The position numbers and the translations under genes were made by a program. Below are positions 7,750-15,942 of a stretch of 64,000 bases of DNA, in pieces. A model generated the notes under the pieces. It did no database searches and was not told the origin of the DNA. It was given only the letters and a program-made list of their open reading frames with translations. Position 1 is the stretch's first letter; every line of letters begins with the position of its first letter. The DNA is from Methylobacterium sp. J-088. GTDB lineage: Bacteria > Pseudomonadota > Alphaproteobacteria > Rhizobiales > Beijerinckiaceae. The stretch is from NCBI RefSeq assembly GCF_022829295.1, contig NZ_JAKSYH010000114.1, positions 1 to 64,000 of the forward strand, read 5' to 3'.

Positions 7750-9156
7750 ATGGCCTCGGGTACGTCGTGGTGGGGTCGTTTGCCGGGGGCAGACCGCCGG
7801 CAAGCTGCGGCTCTGCTGGCACTTCTGCTCGCCGCCGGACCCGCCGCCGCGCAGGATCAGCCGCGACCGTCCCGCGCGGCGCCCGCGGCTGCGGCGCCGG
7901 CCGATCCCGCCTTCGAGGGCGCGAAGGCCGCGTTCGAGGCGCTGCCCGAGCCGGAACGGAAGGCGATCCAGGACGCCCTCGTCTGGACCGGCGACTTCAA
8001 CGCCGTGGTGTCGGGCACGTTCGGGCGCCGGACCTTCGAGGCGCTCAACGCCTATCGCGCCCGCACCCATGGCGTTGATCCCCTGGATCCGCGCGGCCGG
8101 GCGGCCCTGCTGGGAGCGGGGGCGGCGGCCCGGACCGCGGCGCGCTTCCGGATCGCCCCGGATCCCGGCAGCTCTGCGGTGATGGGGGTGCCGGAGCGCC
8201 TGCTATCGAAGCGCACCGCCCTGGCCTCCGGCACCCGCTGGCAGAGCCCGGACGGGCGCGTCACTCTGGAGACCCGCGCCTACCCGCTGGAGACCGAGAC
8301 CCTCGACACCCTGTTCGAGAAGGCGACCACGCCGCTGCCGAACCGCAAGGTGACCTACAGGCTGAAGCGGCCCGACGTCGTGGTGGTGACCGCCGAGACC
8401 GGGGCCGGCCTGTCCTACATCCGCTACGCCGCCGGGCCGGCGGGCGTGCGCGGCTTCCTGTTCGGCTACGACAAAGCCCTGGCGCCGGAGGTCGATCGTT
8501 TGGTGATCGCGGTGGCAAATGCGTTCGTGCCGTTCCCGAAAGCCGCCGCACCGGCCCCGGTCGCCGCGATCCCATCGGCCCCGGCCCGCCCCGAGACCAG
8601 CGCGGTCGTGGCGCAGGATCTTGCCGTCGCGGGCGCCGGTCTCACGGTGGCGCCGGGCCGGGTGCTCACGGCCTCCGCGGTGCTGGAGGGCTGCGCGGCG
8701 CCCCGCATCGGCGCGGCGCCGGCCCGCAAGCTCGCCGCCGATCCCTCCGGCCTCGCGCTTCTCGATGCGCCCGGGGCCCCCGCGCCAATCCGACCCGCAG
8801 GACGGACGGAGCCGGTCGGCGCGGAGGATAACCTGATCGCCCTCGCGCCGAGCTCGGACGGACTCGTGGCCGCCCCCGGAAGCGCCGTCGCGGGCGATGT
8901 CGTCGCGGCCCTTCAGCCGGGCTCGGCCGGTGCGCCTGTGCTCGACCGGTCCGGACGGCTCGTCGGGCTCATCGCCCGTTATCCGGCGGCGCCACGCCGG
9001 GTTGCCGGGATCGTGCCTCCCACGCGCCTGCCGCTGGTACCGGGCGGGGCGATCACCGCCTTCCTCGCGGGCCAGGGCATCGCCGACGCGAAGACGCCCC
9101 CGGACGGTGGGCCGGGGGCGTTCGCGCAGGCGGTGGTGGGGATCGCCTGCCGCTAA
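7750..9156 (+). CDS. secreted protein: peptidoglycan-binding domain plus catalytically dead trypsin-like domain
   Basis: A 468-residue protein. Residues 1-35 form a signal peptide ending in AAA. Residues about 57-115 look like a peptidoglycan-binding unit (RKAIQDALVWTGDFNAVVSG..GRRTFEAL). The C-terminal 190 residues follow an S1/HtrA-type chymotrypsin fold, but all three catalytic positions are replaced: the TAH site reads LTASAVLEGC (Ala310 for His), the DLALL site reads SGLALL (Gly334 for Asp), and the GNSGGP site reads GSAGAP (Ala393 for Ser). It should therefore be a cell-wall-anchored binding protein or regulator, not a protease. Its TAA stop codon lies inside a dispersed repeat. The domain boundaries are read by eye. 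Confidence 0.78.
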   Translation: MASGTSWWGRLPGADRRQAAALLALLLAAGPAAAQDQPRPSRAAPAAAAPADPAFEGAKAAFEALPEPERKAIQDALVWTGDFNAVVSGTFGRRTFEALNAYRARTHGVDPLDPRGRAALLGAGAAARTAARFRIAPDPGSSAVMGVPERLLSKRTALASGTRWQSPDGRVTLETRAYPLETETLDTLFEKATTPLPNRKVTYRLKRPDVVVVTAETGAGLSYIRYAAGPAGVRGFLFGYDKALAPEVDRLVIAVANAFVPFPKAAAPAPVAAIPSAPARPETSAVVAQDLAVAGAGLTVAPGRVLTASAVLEGCAAPRIGAAPARKLAADPSGLALLDAPGAPAPIRPAGRTEPVGAEDNLIALAPSSDGLVAAPGSAVAGDVVAALQPGSAGAPVLDRSGRLVGLIARYPAAPRRVAGIVPPTRLPLVPGGAITAFLAGQGIADAKTPPDGGPGAFAQAVVGIACR

Positions 9157-9258
9157 GCAGGTTTCGCAAAAGTGGCCACCGGTTTTGCGACAAAAACCTG
9201 TAACATAACAAAGAGCTAAGCGGATGAAGCGTTGGCTTGCCAACGTAAATCTGCTTAG
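9153..9258. repeat. 106-bp dispersed element, family 2 copy A
   Basis: The ends are perfect 8-bp inverted repeats, CTAAGCAG at 9153-9160 and CTGCTTAG at 9251-9258. The inner sequence (TTTCGCAAAAGTGGCC and a later GCGGATGAAGCGTT) matches the copy at 10730-10836 with scattered changes. The left end supplies the stop codon of the preceding gene. Confidence 0.75.
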
Positions 9259-9273
9259 GTGCCGCGGGTGCTC

Positions 9274-9345
9274 AGAGCAGGGCTCGAGAGAGCGACTTGG
9301 GCTCTGCCCAGGACCCGCAAAAGGTCTCGAGCTTTCGAAACCGGG
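9274..9345. repeat. dispersed multi-hairpin repeat, family 1, inverted partial copy
   Basis: Read on the minus strand, this segment gives the family 1 core (TTTCGAAAGCTCGAGACC, then GCGGGTCCTGGGCAGAGCCC). It is directly next to the family 2 element and fills most of the gap before the DUF3309 gene. Confidence 0.65.
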
Positions 9346-9393
9346 ATCTGAGGTCGTTCCCGGCCACGAGGCGGCCGGGAACGACGCCGTGGC

Positions 9394-9549
9394 TTAGAGC
9401 CGGCCGGTGACCAGCAGGACGATCAGCACGATCAGCAGGATGCCGCCGAGGCCGAAGCCCGGACCGCGATAGGCGCCGCCGCCGAGGAAGCCGCCGCCGC
9501 CGAAGGCCAGGATGATCAGGATGATAAGGAGGATGGTAACAAGGGACAT
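9394..9549 (-). CDS. DUF3309 family small membrane protein
   Basis: A 51-residue protein starting at the ATG at 9547-9549. It has two hydrophobic segments, a Leu/Ile-rich head (SLVTILLIILIILAFGGG) and a tail (GGILLIVLIVLLVTG), joined by a short Gly-rich linker with RGPG. This is the usual build of DUF3309 proteins, which are widespread in alphaproteobacteria and have no known function. It probably sits in the inner membrane as a hairpin. It is flanked by repeat elements and has no obvious operon partner. Confidence 0.8.
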   Translation of the reverse strand: MSLVTILLIILIILAFGGGGFLGGGAYRGPGFGLGGILLIVLIVLLVTGRL

Positions 9550-9670
9550 CTGGCGAGAACTCCGAACGGTCGCGCTGGTGCGAGCGTGACCGTTCAAACG
9601 CTGCGACAATCCGTTCCGTTCAATCGCCGCCCCAGCTTTTGTGAGAAAAATACGGATGAGGCCTTAGGCC

Positions 9671-10720
9671 TCAGGCGTGCCAGTCCGGCAGCGGATCCTG
9701 CGGGGCGCCGAGCCAGCCCGGCACGGGCAGGTTGCGCGCGGTGAGGAAGGCCGGGTTGAACAGCTTCGAGGCGTAGCGCGCCGCCCCGTCGCACAGGATC
9801 GTCACGATGGTGTGGCCGGGCCCGAGTTCCCGGGCCAGCCGGATCGCCCCGGCGACGTTGATCCCCGACGAGCCGCCGAGCGACAGCCCCTCCTCCCGCA
9901 TCAGCCCGAACACGATGTCGAGGGCCTCGCGGTCCGGGATGCGGAAGGCGTGATCCGGGGTGAAGCCGTCGAGGTTCCTGGTGATCCGCCCCTGGCCGAT
10001 CCCCTCGGTGATCGAGGAGCCCTCGGCCTTCAGGGTGCCGGTCGTGTAGTGCGCGTAGAGCGCCGAGCCCTCCGGGTCCGAGAGCGCGATCTTGACCTGC
10101 GGATTGCGGGCGCGCAGGGCCTCGGCGGTGCCGGCCAGCGTGCCGCCGGTCCCGGCCGCGCAGACGAAGCCGTCGACCCGGCCGCCGGTCTGCGCCCAGA
10201 TCTCGGGGCCGGTGCCGTCCACATGCGCCTGCCGGTTGGCGACGTTGTCGAACTGGTCGGCGAAGAAGGCGCCCGCCGGCTCCGTGGCGGCGAGTTTTTC
10301 GGCAAGCCGCCGGGCCACGTGGACGTAGTTGTTCGGGTTGGCGAACGGCACGGCCGGCACCTCGACGAGGCGCGCGCCCGCGAGCCGCAGGGTCTGCTTC
10401 TTCTCCTCGGACTGGGTGACCGGGATGACGATCAACGTCCGGTAACTGCGCACCGAGGCCACCAGGGCGAGGCCGATGCCGGTATTGCCGGCGGTGCCCT
10501 CCACGATGGTGCCGCCCGGCCGGATCAGGCCCTTCGCCTCGGCGTCCTGCACGATCGAGAGCGCCGCACGGTCCTTCACCGACAGGCCGGGATTCAGGAA
10601 CTCGGCCTTGCCGTAGATGGCGCAGCCGGTCTCCTCCGAGGCCCGGCGCAGGCGGATCAGCGGTGTCTGGCCGATGGCGGCGAGGACATCGGGGGCAGGT
10701 ACGCGACTCGGTGCGGTCAT
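9671..10720 (-). CDS. cysK: cysteine synthase (O-acetylserine sulfhydrylase)
   Basis: A 349-residue PLP enzyme that makes L-cysteine from O-acetylserine and sulfide. PGLSVKDR near residue 45 carries the PLP lysine, EGTAGNTG is the substrate loop, GTGGTLAG is the phosphate-binding loop and GGSSGIN is the C-terminal motif. The N-terminal half follows CysK; the PNNYVHVA and HVDGTGPEIW segments are typical of the longer proteobacterial CysK subgroup. It lies downstream of and on the same strand as sbp-cysTWA, so sulfate uptake and cysteine formation are grouped. A 106-bp repeat separates it from cysA, so it may be transcribed separately. Some relatives act as cystathionine beta-synthase, so the exact donor is not certain. 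Confidence 0.9.
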   Translation of the reverse strand: MTAPSRVPAPDVLAAIGQTPLIRLRRASEETGCAIYGKAEFLNPGLSVKDRAALSIVQDAEAKGLIRPGGTIVEGTAGNTGIGLALVASVRSYRTLIVIPVTQSEEKKQTLRLAGARLVEVPAVPFANPNNYVHVARRLAEKLAATEPAGAFFADQFDNVANRQAHVDGTGPEIWAQTGGRVDGFVCAAGTGGTLAGTAEALRARNPQVKIALSDPEGSALYAHYTTGTLKAEGSSITEGIGQGRITRNLDGFTPDHAFRIPDREALDIVFGLMREEGLSLGGSSGINVAGAIRLARELGPGHTIVTILCDGAARYASKLFNPAFLTARNLPVPGWLGAPQDPLPDWHA

Positions 10721-10729
10721 TGGGAAAGC

Positions 10730-10836
10730 CTAAGCAGATTTCGCGAAAATGGCCGCCAATTCCGCGAAAAAAATCTTTGACCCCTCGAAGATCCGAGCGG
10801 ACGAAGCGTTCGCCTCGATGTACGAGTCCGCTTGAG
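10730..10836. repeat. 106-bp dispersed element, family 2 copy B
   Basis: The left end is CTAAGCAG at 10730 and the right end CGCTTGAG near 10836 is a diverged form of copy A's right end. The inside keeps TTTCGCGAAAATGGCC and GCGGACGAAGCGTT. It fills the gap between cysK and cysA. Confidence 0.65.
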
Positions 10837-10860
10837 AGGCTGCACGGAGGCTAGCAAGTC

Positions 10861-11914
<1,054 letters not shown>

Positions 11915-11943
<29 letters not shown>

Positions 11944-12796
11944 CGGCGAAACGCCATTCGAGGACGGATTTGAGGACGAGGGTGATGAGGGCAAGGACGG
12001 CAAGGAGCGAAGCGACGGCGAATGCGGCGACGAAGTTGTACTCATTGTAGAGGATCTCCACGTGGAGTGGGATGGTGTTGGTCAGGCCGCGGATGTGGCC
12101 CGACACCACCGAAACCGCTCCGAATTCGCCCATCGCCCGGGCATTGCAGAGGAGCACGCTATAGAGCAGGCCCCAGCGGATATTGGGCAGCGTCACCGTG
12201 CGGAACACGTGGAGGCCCGAGGCGCCGAGCGTCAGCGCCGCCTCCTCCTCGGCGGTGCCCTGCTCCTGCATCAGCGGGATCAGCTCCCGGGCGACGAACG
12301 GGAAGGTCACGAACACCGTCGCCAGCACGATGCCGGGCAGCGCGAACAGGATCTGGATGCCGTGATCGATCAGCCAGGTGCCGAACAGGCCCTGGGAGCC
12401 GAACAGCAGCACGTAGATCAGACCGGAGACCACCGGCGAGACCGAGAACGGCAGGTCGATCAGGGTGATCAGCAGCGCCTTGCCAGGGAACTCGAACTTG
12501 GCGATCGCCCAGGAGGCCGCCAGCCCTAACACCACGTTGAACGGCACAGCGATCGCCGCCACGGTGAGTGTCAGGCGGATCGCGCTCCAGGCGTCGGGCT
12601 CCCGGAAGGCATCCAGGAAGGCGGCGATGCCCTTCGAGAGGGCCTGGGTGAACACCGCGAACAGCGGCAGCACCAGGAACAGCGCCAGGAAGGTGACCGC
12701 GATGCCAATCAGCACCCCGCGGGTGATGGCCCCCTCGGAGGCGGCCTGGGCCGGCTTGGCCATCGGCACGGAGATCGGGGAGAAAATCTCAGACAT
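11915..12796 (-). CDS. cysW: sulfate ABC transporter permease
   Basis: A 293-residue inner membrane permease with about six helices. The EAA loop contacting CysA reads [23 protein letters not shown], and [13 protein letters not shown] is the CysW signature. It pairs with CysT to form the channel for sulfate or thiosulfate. The start overlaps the cysT stop by 8 bases, and the end overlaps cysA, giving a tight operon. Confidence 0.93.
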
Positions 12797-13643
12797 AGCC
12801 GAACCGCCGCCGTGACCAGGCCTGGATGAGGTTGATGGCGAGCAGCGTCAGGAACGAGATCCCGAGCATGATCGTCGCGATGGCCGCCGCGCCGCCGTAG
12901 TCGAACTCGGAGAGCTTGATCACGATCAGCAACGGCGCGATCTCCGACACGTAGGGCAGGTTGCCGGCGATGAAGATGATCGAGCCGTACTCGCCGACCC
13001 CCCGGGCGAAGGCCAGGGCGAAGCCGGTCAGCACCGCCGGGATCAGCGGCGGCAGCACCACCTTGGTGAGGGTGATGATCCGCGTGGCGCCCAGGGTCGC
13101 GGAGGCCTCCTCGATCTCCTTGTCGATCTCGGCGATCAGCGGCTGCACGGTCCGCACCGCGAAGGGCAGGCCGATGAACACCATGGCGATGAAGATGCCG
13201 ACCGGCGTGTAGGCCGCCTGGATGCCGAGCCGGGCCAACGGTGCGCCGAGCAGCCCGTCCGGCGCGTAGAGCGAGGCCAGCGCGATGCCGGCCACCGCGG
13301 TCGGCAGCGCGAAGGGCAGATCGACGGCCGCATCGACGAGCTTACGCCCCGGGAACCGATAGCGGGTCAGCACCCAGGCCACCAGGAAGCCGAACGTGGA
13401 GGCCACCAGCGCCGCGACTGCCGAGACGCCGAAGCTGATCCGCAGGGCGCTCGCCACCCGCGGATCGGTGGCGACATTCCAGATGCCGGACAGACCGAGC
13501 CCCGAGGCCTTTACCACCAGACCGGCCAGCGGCAGCAGCACGATCAGGCCGAGACAGGTCAGCGTGTAGCCGAAGCTGATCCCGAAGCCCGGAATCACGC
13601 TCGGTCGACGGAAGGTCCATCGGGGGCGGGGCGTCTCGACCAT
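12789..13643 (-). CDS. cysT: sulfate ABC transporter permease
   Basis: A 284-residue permease (also called CysU) with six predicted helices. It shows the segment [19 protein letters not shown], the ATPase-contact loop [23 protein letters not shown] and the family motif [16 protein letters not shown]. It is the second gene of the sulfate uptake operon, 12 bases after sbp, and its stop overlaps cysW. It should form a heterodimeric channel with CysW in the inner membrane. Confidence 0.93.
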   Translation of the reverse strand: MVETPRPRWTFRRPSVIPGFGISFGYTLTCLGLIVLLPLAGLVVKASGLGLSGIWNVATDPRVASALRISFGVSAVAALVASTFGFLVAWVLTRYRFPGRKLVDAAVDLPFALPTAVAGIALASLYAPDGLLGAPLARLGIQAAYTPVGIFIAMVFIGLPFAVRTVQPLIAEIDKEIEEASATLGATRIITLTKVVLPPLIPAVLTGFALAFARGVGEYGSIIFIAGNLPYVSEIAPLLIVIKLSEFDYGGAAAIATIMLGISFLTLLAINLIQAWSRRRFGYV

Positions 13644-13655
13644 GATCCTGGAGCC

Positions 13656-14693
13656 TCAGCGGCCGGCGCGGCTCAACCGGTCGAACAGGCCGCCGGCGTC
13701 GAAGTTCCGCTTCTGGATCTCGTCCCAGGAGCCCTGCAGATCCTCGATCTTGAACAGCTTGATCTCGGGCAGCTGCGCGAGGTCGGCCGGTGCCGCCGCC
13801 TCCCGCTTGATCGGCCGGTAATGGTGCTTGGCGAAGATCGCCTGGGCGCGGTCGGTGTAGAGGAAATCGAGATAGGCCTGCGCGGCCTTCGTCGTGCCCT
13901 TACGCTCGGCATTGGCGGCCACGAGGGCCACCGGCGGCTCGGCGTAGATCGAGGTCGGCGGCGAAACGATATCGAACTTGTCGGCGCCGAATTCCTGAAG
14001 GACCAGATAGGCCTCGTTCTCCCAGGTCGGCAGCACGTCGCCGAGACCGCGCTGCGCGAAGGTCACGGTCGAGCCGCGGGCGCCGGTGTCGAGCACCGGC
14101 ACGTTCTTGTAGACCTGACCCACGAAGGCATCGGCCTTGGCGGCATCCTTGTCCTGATTGTAGGCGTAGCCCCAGGCCGCCAGGAAGTTCCAGCGCCCGC
14201 CCGCGGAGGTCTTCGGGTTCGGGGTGATCACCTTGACGTCGGGCTTCACGAGGTCGGCCCAGTCCTTGACCCCCTTCGGATTGCCCTTGCGAACCAGGAA
14301 CACCACCGTCGAGGTGTAGGGCGTGGCCGTGTTGGGCAGCTTGCTGCGCCAATCGTCCGGGATCTTGTGGGTCAGCTTGGCGATGGCGTCGATGTCGGAC
14401 GGGATGCCGAGGGTGACCACGTCGGCGTCGACCCCGTCGATCACCGTGCGCGCCTGCGCGCCCGAACCGCCGTGGGACGCCCGGACCGTGATCGCCTCGC
14501 CGGTCTTGGCCTTCCAGTCCTCGGCGAAGACGGCGTTGATCTCCCGGTAGAGTTCCCGGGTCGGATCGTAGGAAACGTTCAGGAGTGCCGTTTCGGCGGA
14601 GGCCTGCACCACGCCGGCCCAGAGGCCGGCGCCGGCCAGCAGGGATAGCCCGATCGCCCGGACGGCGTGCCCTCGACCCACCACGTTCTTCAT
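13656..14693 (-). CDS. sbp: sulfate ABC transporter substrate-binding protein
   Basis: A 345-residue periplasmic binding protein with a signal peptide (ending GVVQASA), starting at ATG 14691-14693. Family motifs include LLNVSYDPTRELYREIN just after the cleavage site, SHGGSGAQARTVIDG in the sulfate pocket, VLVRKGNPKG-like VFLVRKGNPKG, TPNPKTSAGGRWNFL and the C-terminal YRPIKRE. It delivers sulfate or thiosulfate to CysTW. First gene of the operon; a GGGGATCGG sequence lies upstream of the start. A palindrome 64-85 bases further upstream may be its control site. Confidence 0.93.
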   Translation of the reverse strand: MKNVVGRGHAVRAIGLSLLAGAGLWAGVVQASAETALLNVSYDPTRELYREINAVFAEDWKAKTGEAITVRASHGGSGAQARTVIDGVDADVVTLGIPSDIDAIAKLTHKIPDDWRSKLPNTATPYTSTVVFLVRKGNPKGVKDWADLVKPDVKVITPNPKTSAGGRWNFLAAWGYAYNQDKDAAKADAFVGQVYKNVPVLDTGARGSTVTFAQRGLGDVLPTWENEAYLVLQEFGADKFDIVSPPTSIYAEPPVALVAANAERKGTTKAAQAYLDFLYTDRAQAIFAKHHYRPIKREAAAPADLAQLPEIKLFKIEDLQGSWDEIQKRNFDAGGLFDRLSRAGR

Positions 14694-15057
14694 CACGTCC
14701 GATCCCCGGCCAGTCGCATCGCGCCACAGGGGAACAACCCCCCGGGAACACACGAAATCGTTCTTTTTATCGAACGATGTCAAGCCACGAGCATTGTCTT
14801 GCTGGGCCCGTCGGCCAGCGCAAGATCGACGGAAATGGCGAGAAGGCAAGCATCCGCAGCACGCTACGGGGGCGGAACGCATGGATCTTCTCCCGCTCGC
14901 AGGATGCGGGGAAGAATCAAAGCGTCTCCGGCAGTTTCGCAGAAAGAACGATCTGATGTGCTTTGGCGCACATCGAATTGCGGGATCCTGTCGTGATGCG
15001 GGATGCTGCTGCGACGCCCAGCCGACAGGAAGCGGACCGCGATCGGTCGCGTCTCGG
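14694..15057. promoter_or_regulatory. intergenic region upstream of the sulfate operon, with a palindrome
   Basis: No convincing gene. A perfect 7-bp inverted repeat ATCGTTC / GAACGAT at 14757-14763 and 14772-14778 has an AT-rich 8-base spacer and lies 64-85 bases upstream of the sbp start, a suitable place for an activator or repressor. The rest up to 15057 shows nothing I can name, apart from a short TTTCGCAGAAAGAACGATC stretch that resembles the start of the 106-bp repeat. Confidence 0.35.
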
Positions 15058-15243
15058 TCAGTCCTTCGGCTTCACGAGTTGCGCGATGAGCGCTTCCAGG
15101 CGCTCACTCACCGGCGCCGCCAGCGAATCCGCGTATTGCGAACGCAGAGTCCGGCCGAGATGGCGGCGGATTCCAGGGGCCAGGGGCGGCACGTCGGCCG
15201 TGGCCTCCACCGGAGCCGGACGCTCGGGATGCGGCTTCGACAT
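15058..15243 (-). CDS. NepR-like anti-sigma factor
   Basis: A 61-residue protein starting at the ATG at 15241-15243. The C-terminal 40 residues (GIRRHLGRTLRSQYADSLAAP then VSERLEALIAQL) keep the NepR pattern LG..LR..Y.......PV..R...L...L that forms the two helices clamping the sigma factor EcfG. NepR releases EcfG when phosphorylated PhyR mimics the sigma factor, turning on the general stress response of alphaproteobacteria. No phyR, ecfG or histidine kinase gene is next to it, so it would be an orphan paralog. The Pro-rich head is typical of the disordered NepR N-terminus. The assignment is by motif only. Confidence 0.6.
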   Translation of the reverse strand: MSKPHPERPAPVEATADVPPLAPGIRRHLGRTLRSQYADSLAAPVSERLEALIAQLVKPKD

Positions 15244-15436
15244 GATCGGACATCCCCACGGTGGCTCTGCAACAGACTGGCAAAGCTTGGTTAAGGACCC
15301 GTCACTGCCTGTCGTCTTGGACAGGCCCGCCCTGGGTGGGCGCGGCGATTGTGCCGGCGCTGTCGCAGGCCGGAACTGGCGCCCCGGGGGATACGTTCCC
15401 CGCCGTTGAGACAACCAAGCTGCCCGGAGCCTCCTC

Positions 15437-15778
15437 GTGTCCCGTCCGATCTCCCTGACGACGTTGGTGTTCCTCGGCGCGGCCCTCGCCGGATCTCCCT
15501 GTCTTGCCCAAACGAAGCCCGGTGAGATCAAGGGCGTGGACGCCATGGGCGACAAGTCCCGGAGCGCTCAGGACGGCTGGAGCCAAGCCCCCGTTCCCCG
15601 GGAGGAATCCGCCGCCAAAGACGCGCCGAATCCCGGCGGCCAGTCGATCAAGGAAAACGCCGACCGCCCGGTCCCCAAGGCGGATCCCGGCGGCACCGCG
15701 GCCACGGAGCCGCAAGCGCCCCTCGAGCACCGGACGGCGAGCCCGTCGGGCACGAATCCCTCTGTTCCGAGCAAGTAA
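15437..15778 (+). CDS. secreted hypothetical protein
   Basis: A 113-residue protein starting at GTG 15437, with GGAG 7 bases upstream. A signal peptide (SRPISLTTLVFLGAALAGS...LAQ) is followed by a hydrophilic, Pro/Ala/Gly-rich tail without predicted structure (PNPGGQSIKENADRPVPKAD). No family recognised. It is divergent from the NepR-like gene. The clear signal peptide and ribosome site support a real gene. Periplasmic. Confidence 0.6.
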   Translation: MSRPISLTTLVFLGAALAGSPCLAQTKPGEIKGVDAMGDKSRSAQDGWSQAPVPREESAAKDAPNPGGQSIKENADRPVPKADPGGTAATEPQAPLEHRTASPSGTNPSVPSK

Positions 15779-15942
15779 AAAAGCGCATTTCCTAAGAGGA
15801 TGATAACGGCTCAGGCGGACGTACTGCGTCGCCCGCAACACAACTCGAGCCGTGTCACGTCTGTGTCACGCAACCGCACTTGCCTCGTGCACGCTTTTTT
15901 GGGACACCCTGGAATTATACCAAGTCGCTTTATGGAGCGGAG

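Noticed and set aside
11944..12045. A 34-residue N-terminal extension of CysA
   Set aside because: It is Ser/Pro/Leu low complexity that overlaps the cysW coding region in another frame.
15893..15940. A sigma-54 promoter before fdnG (TTGGGACACCCTGG stretch)
   Set aside because: The -12 GC element is missing, so the match is only superficial.
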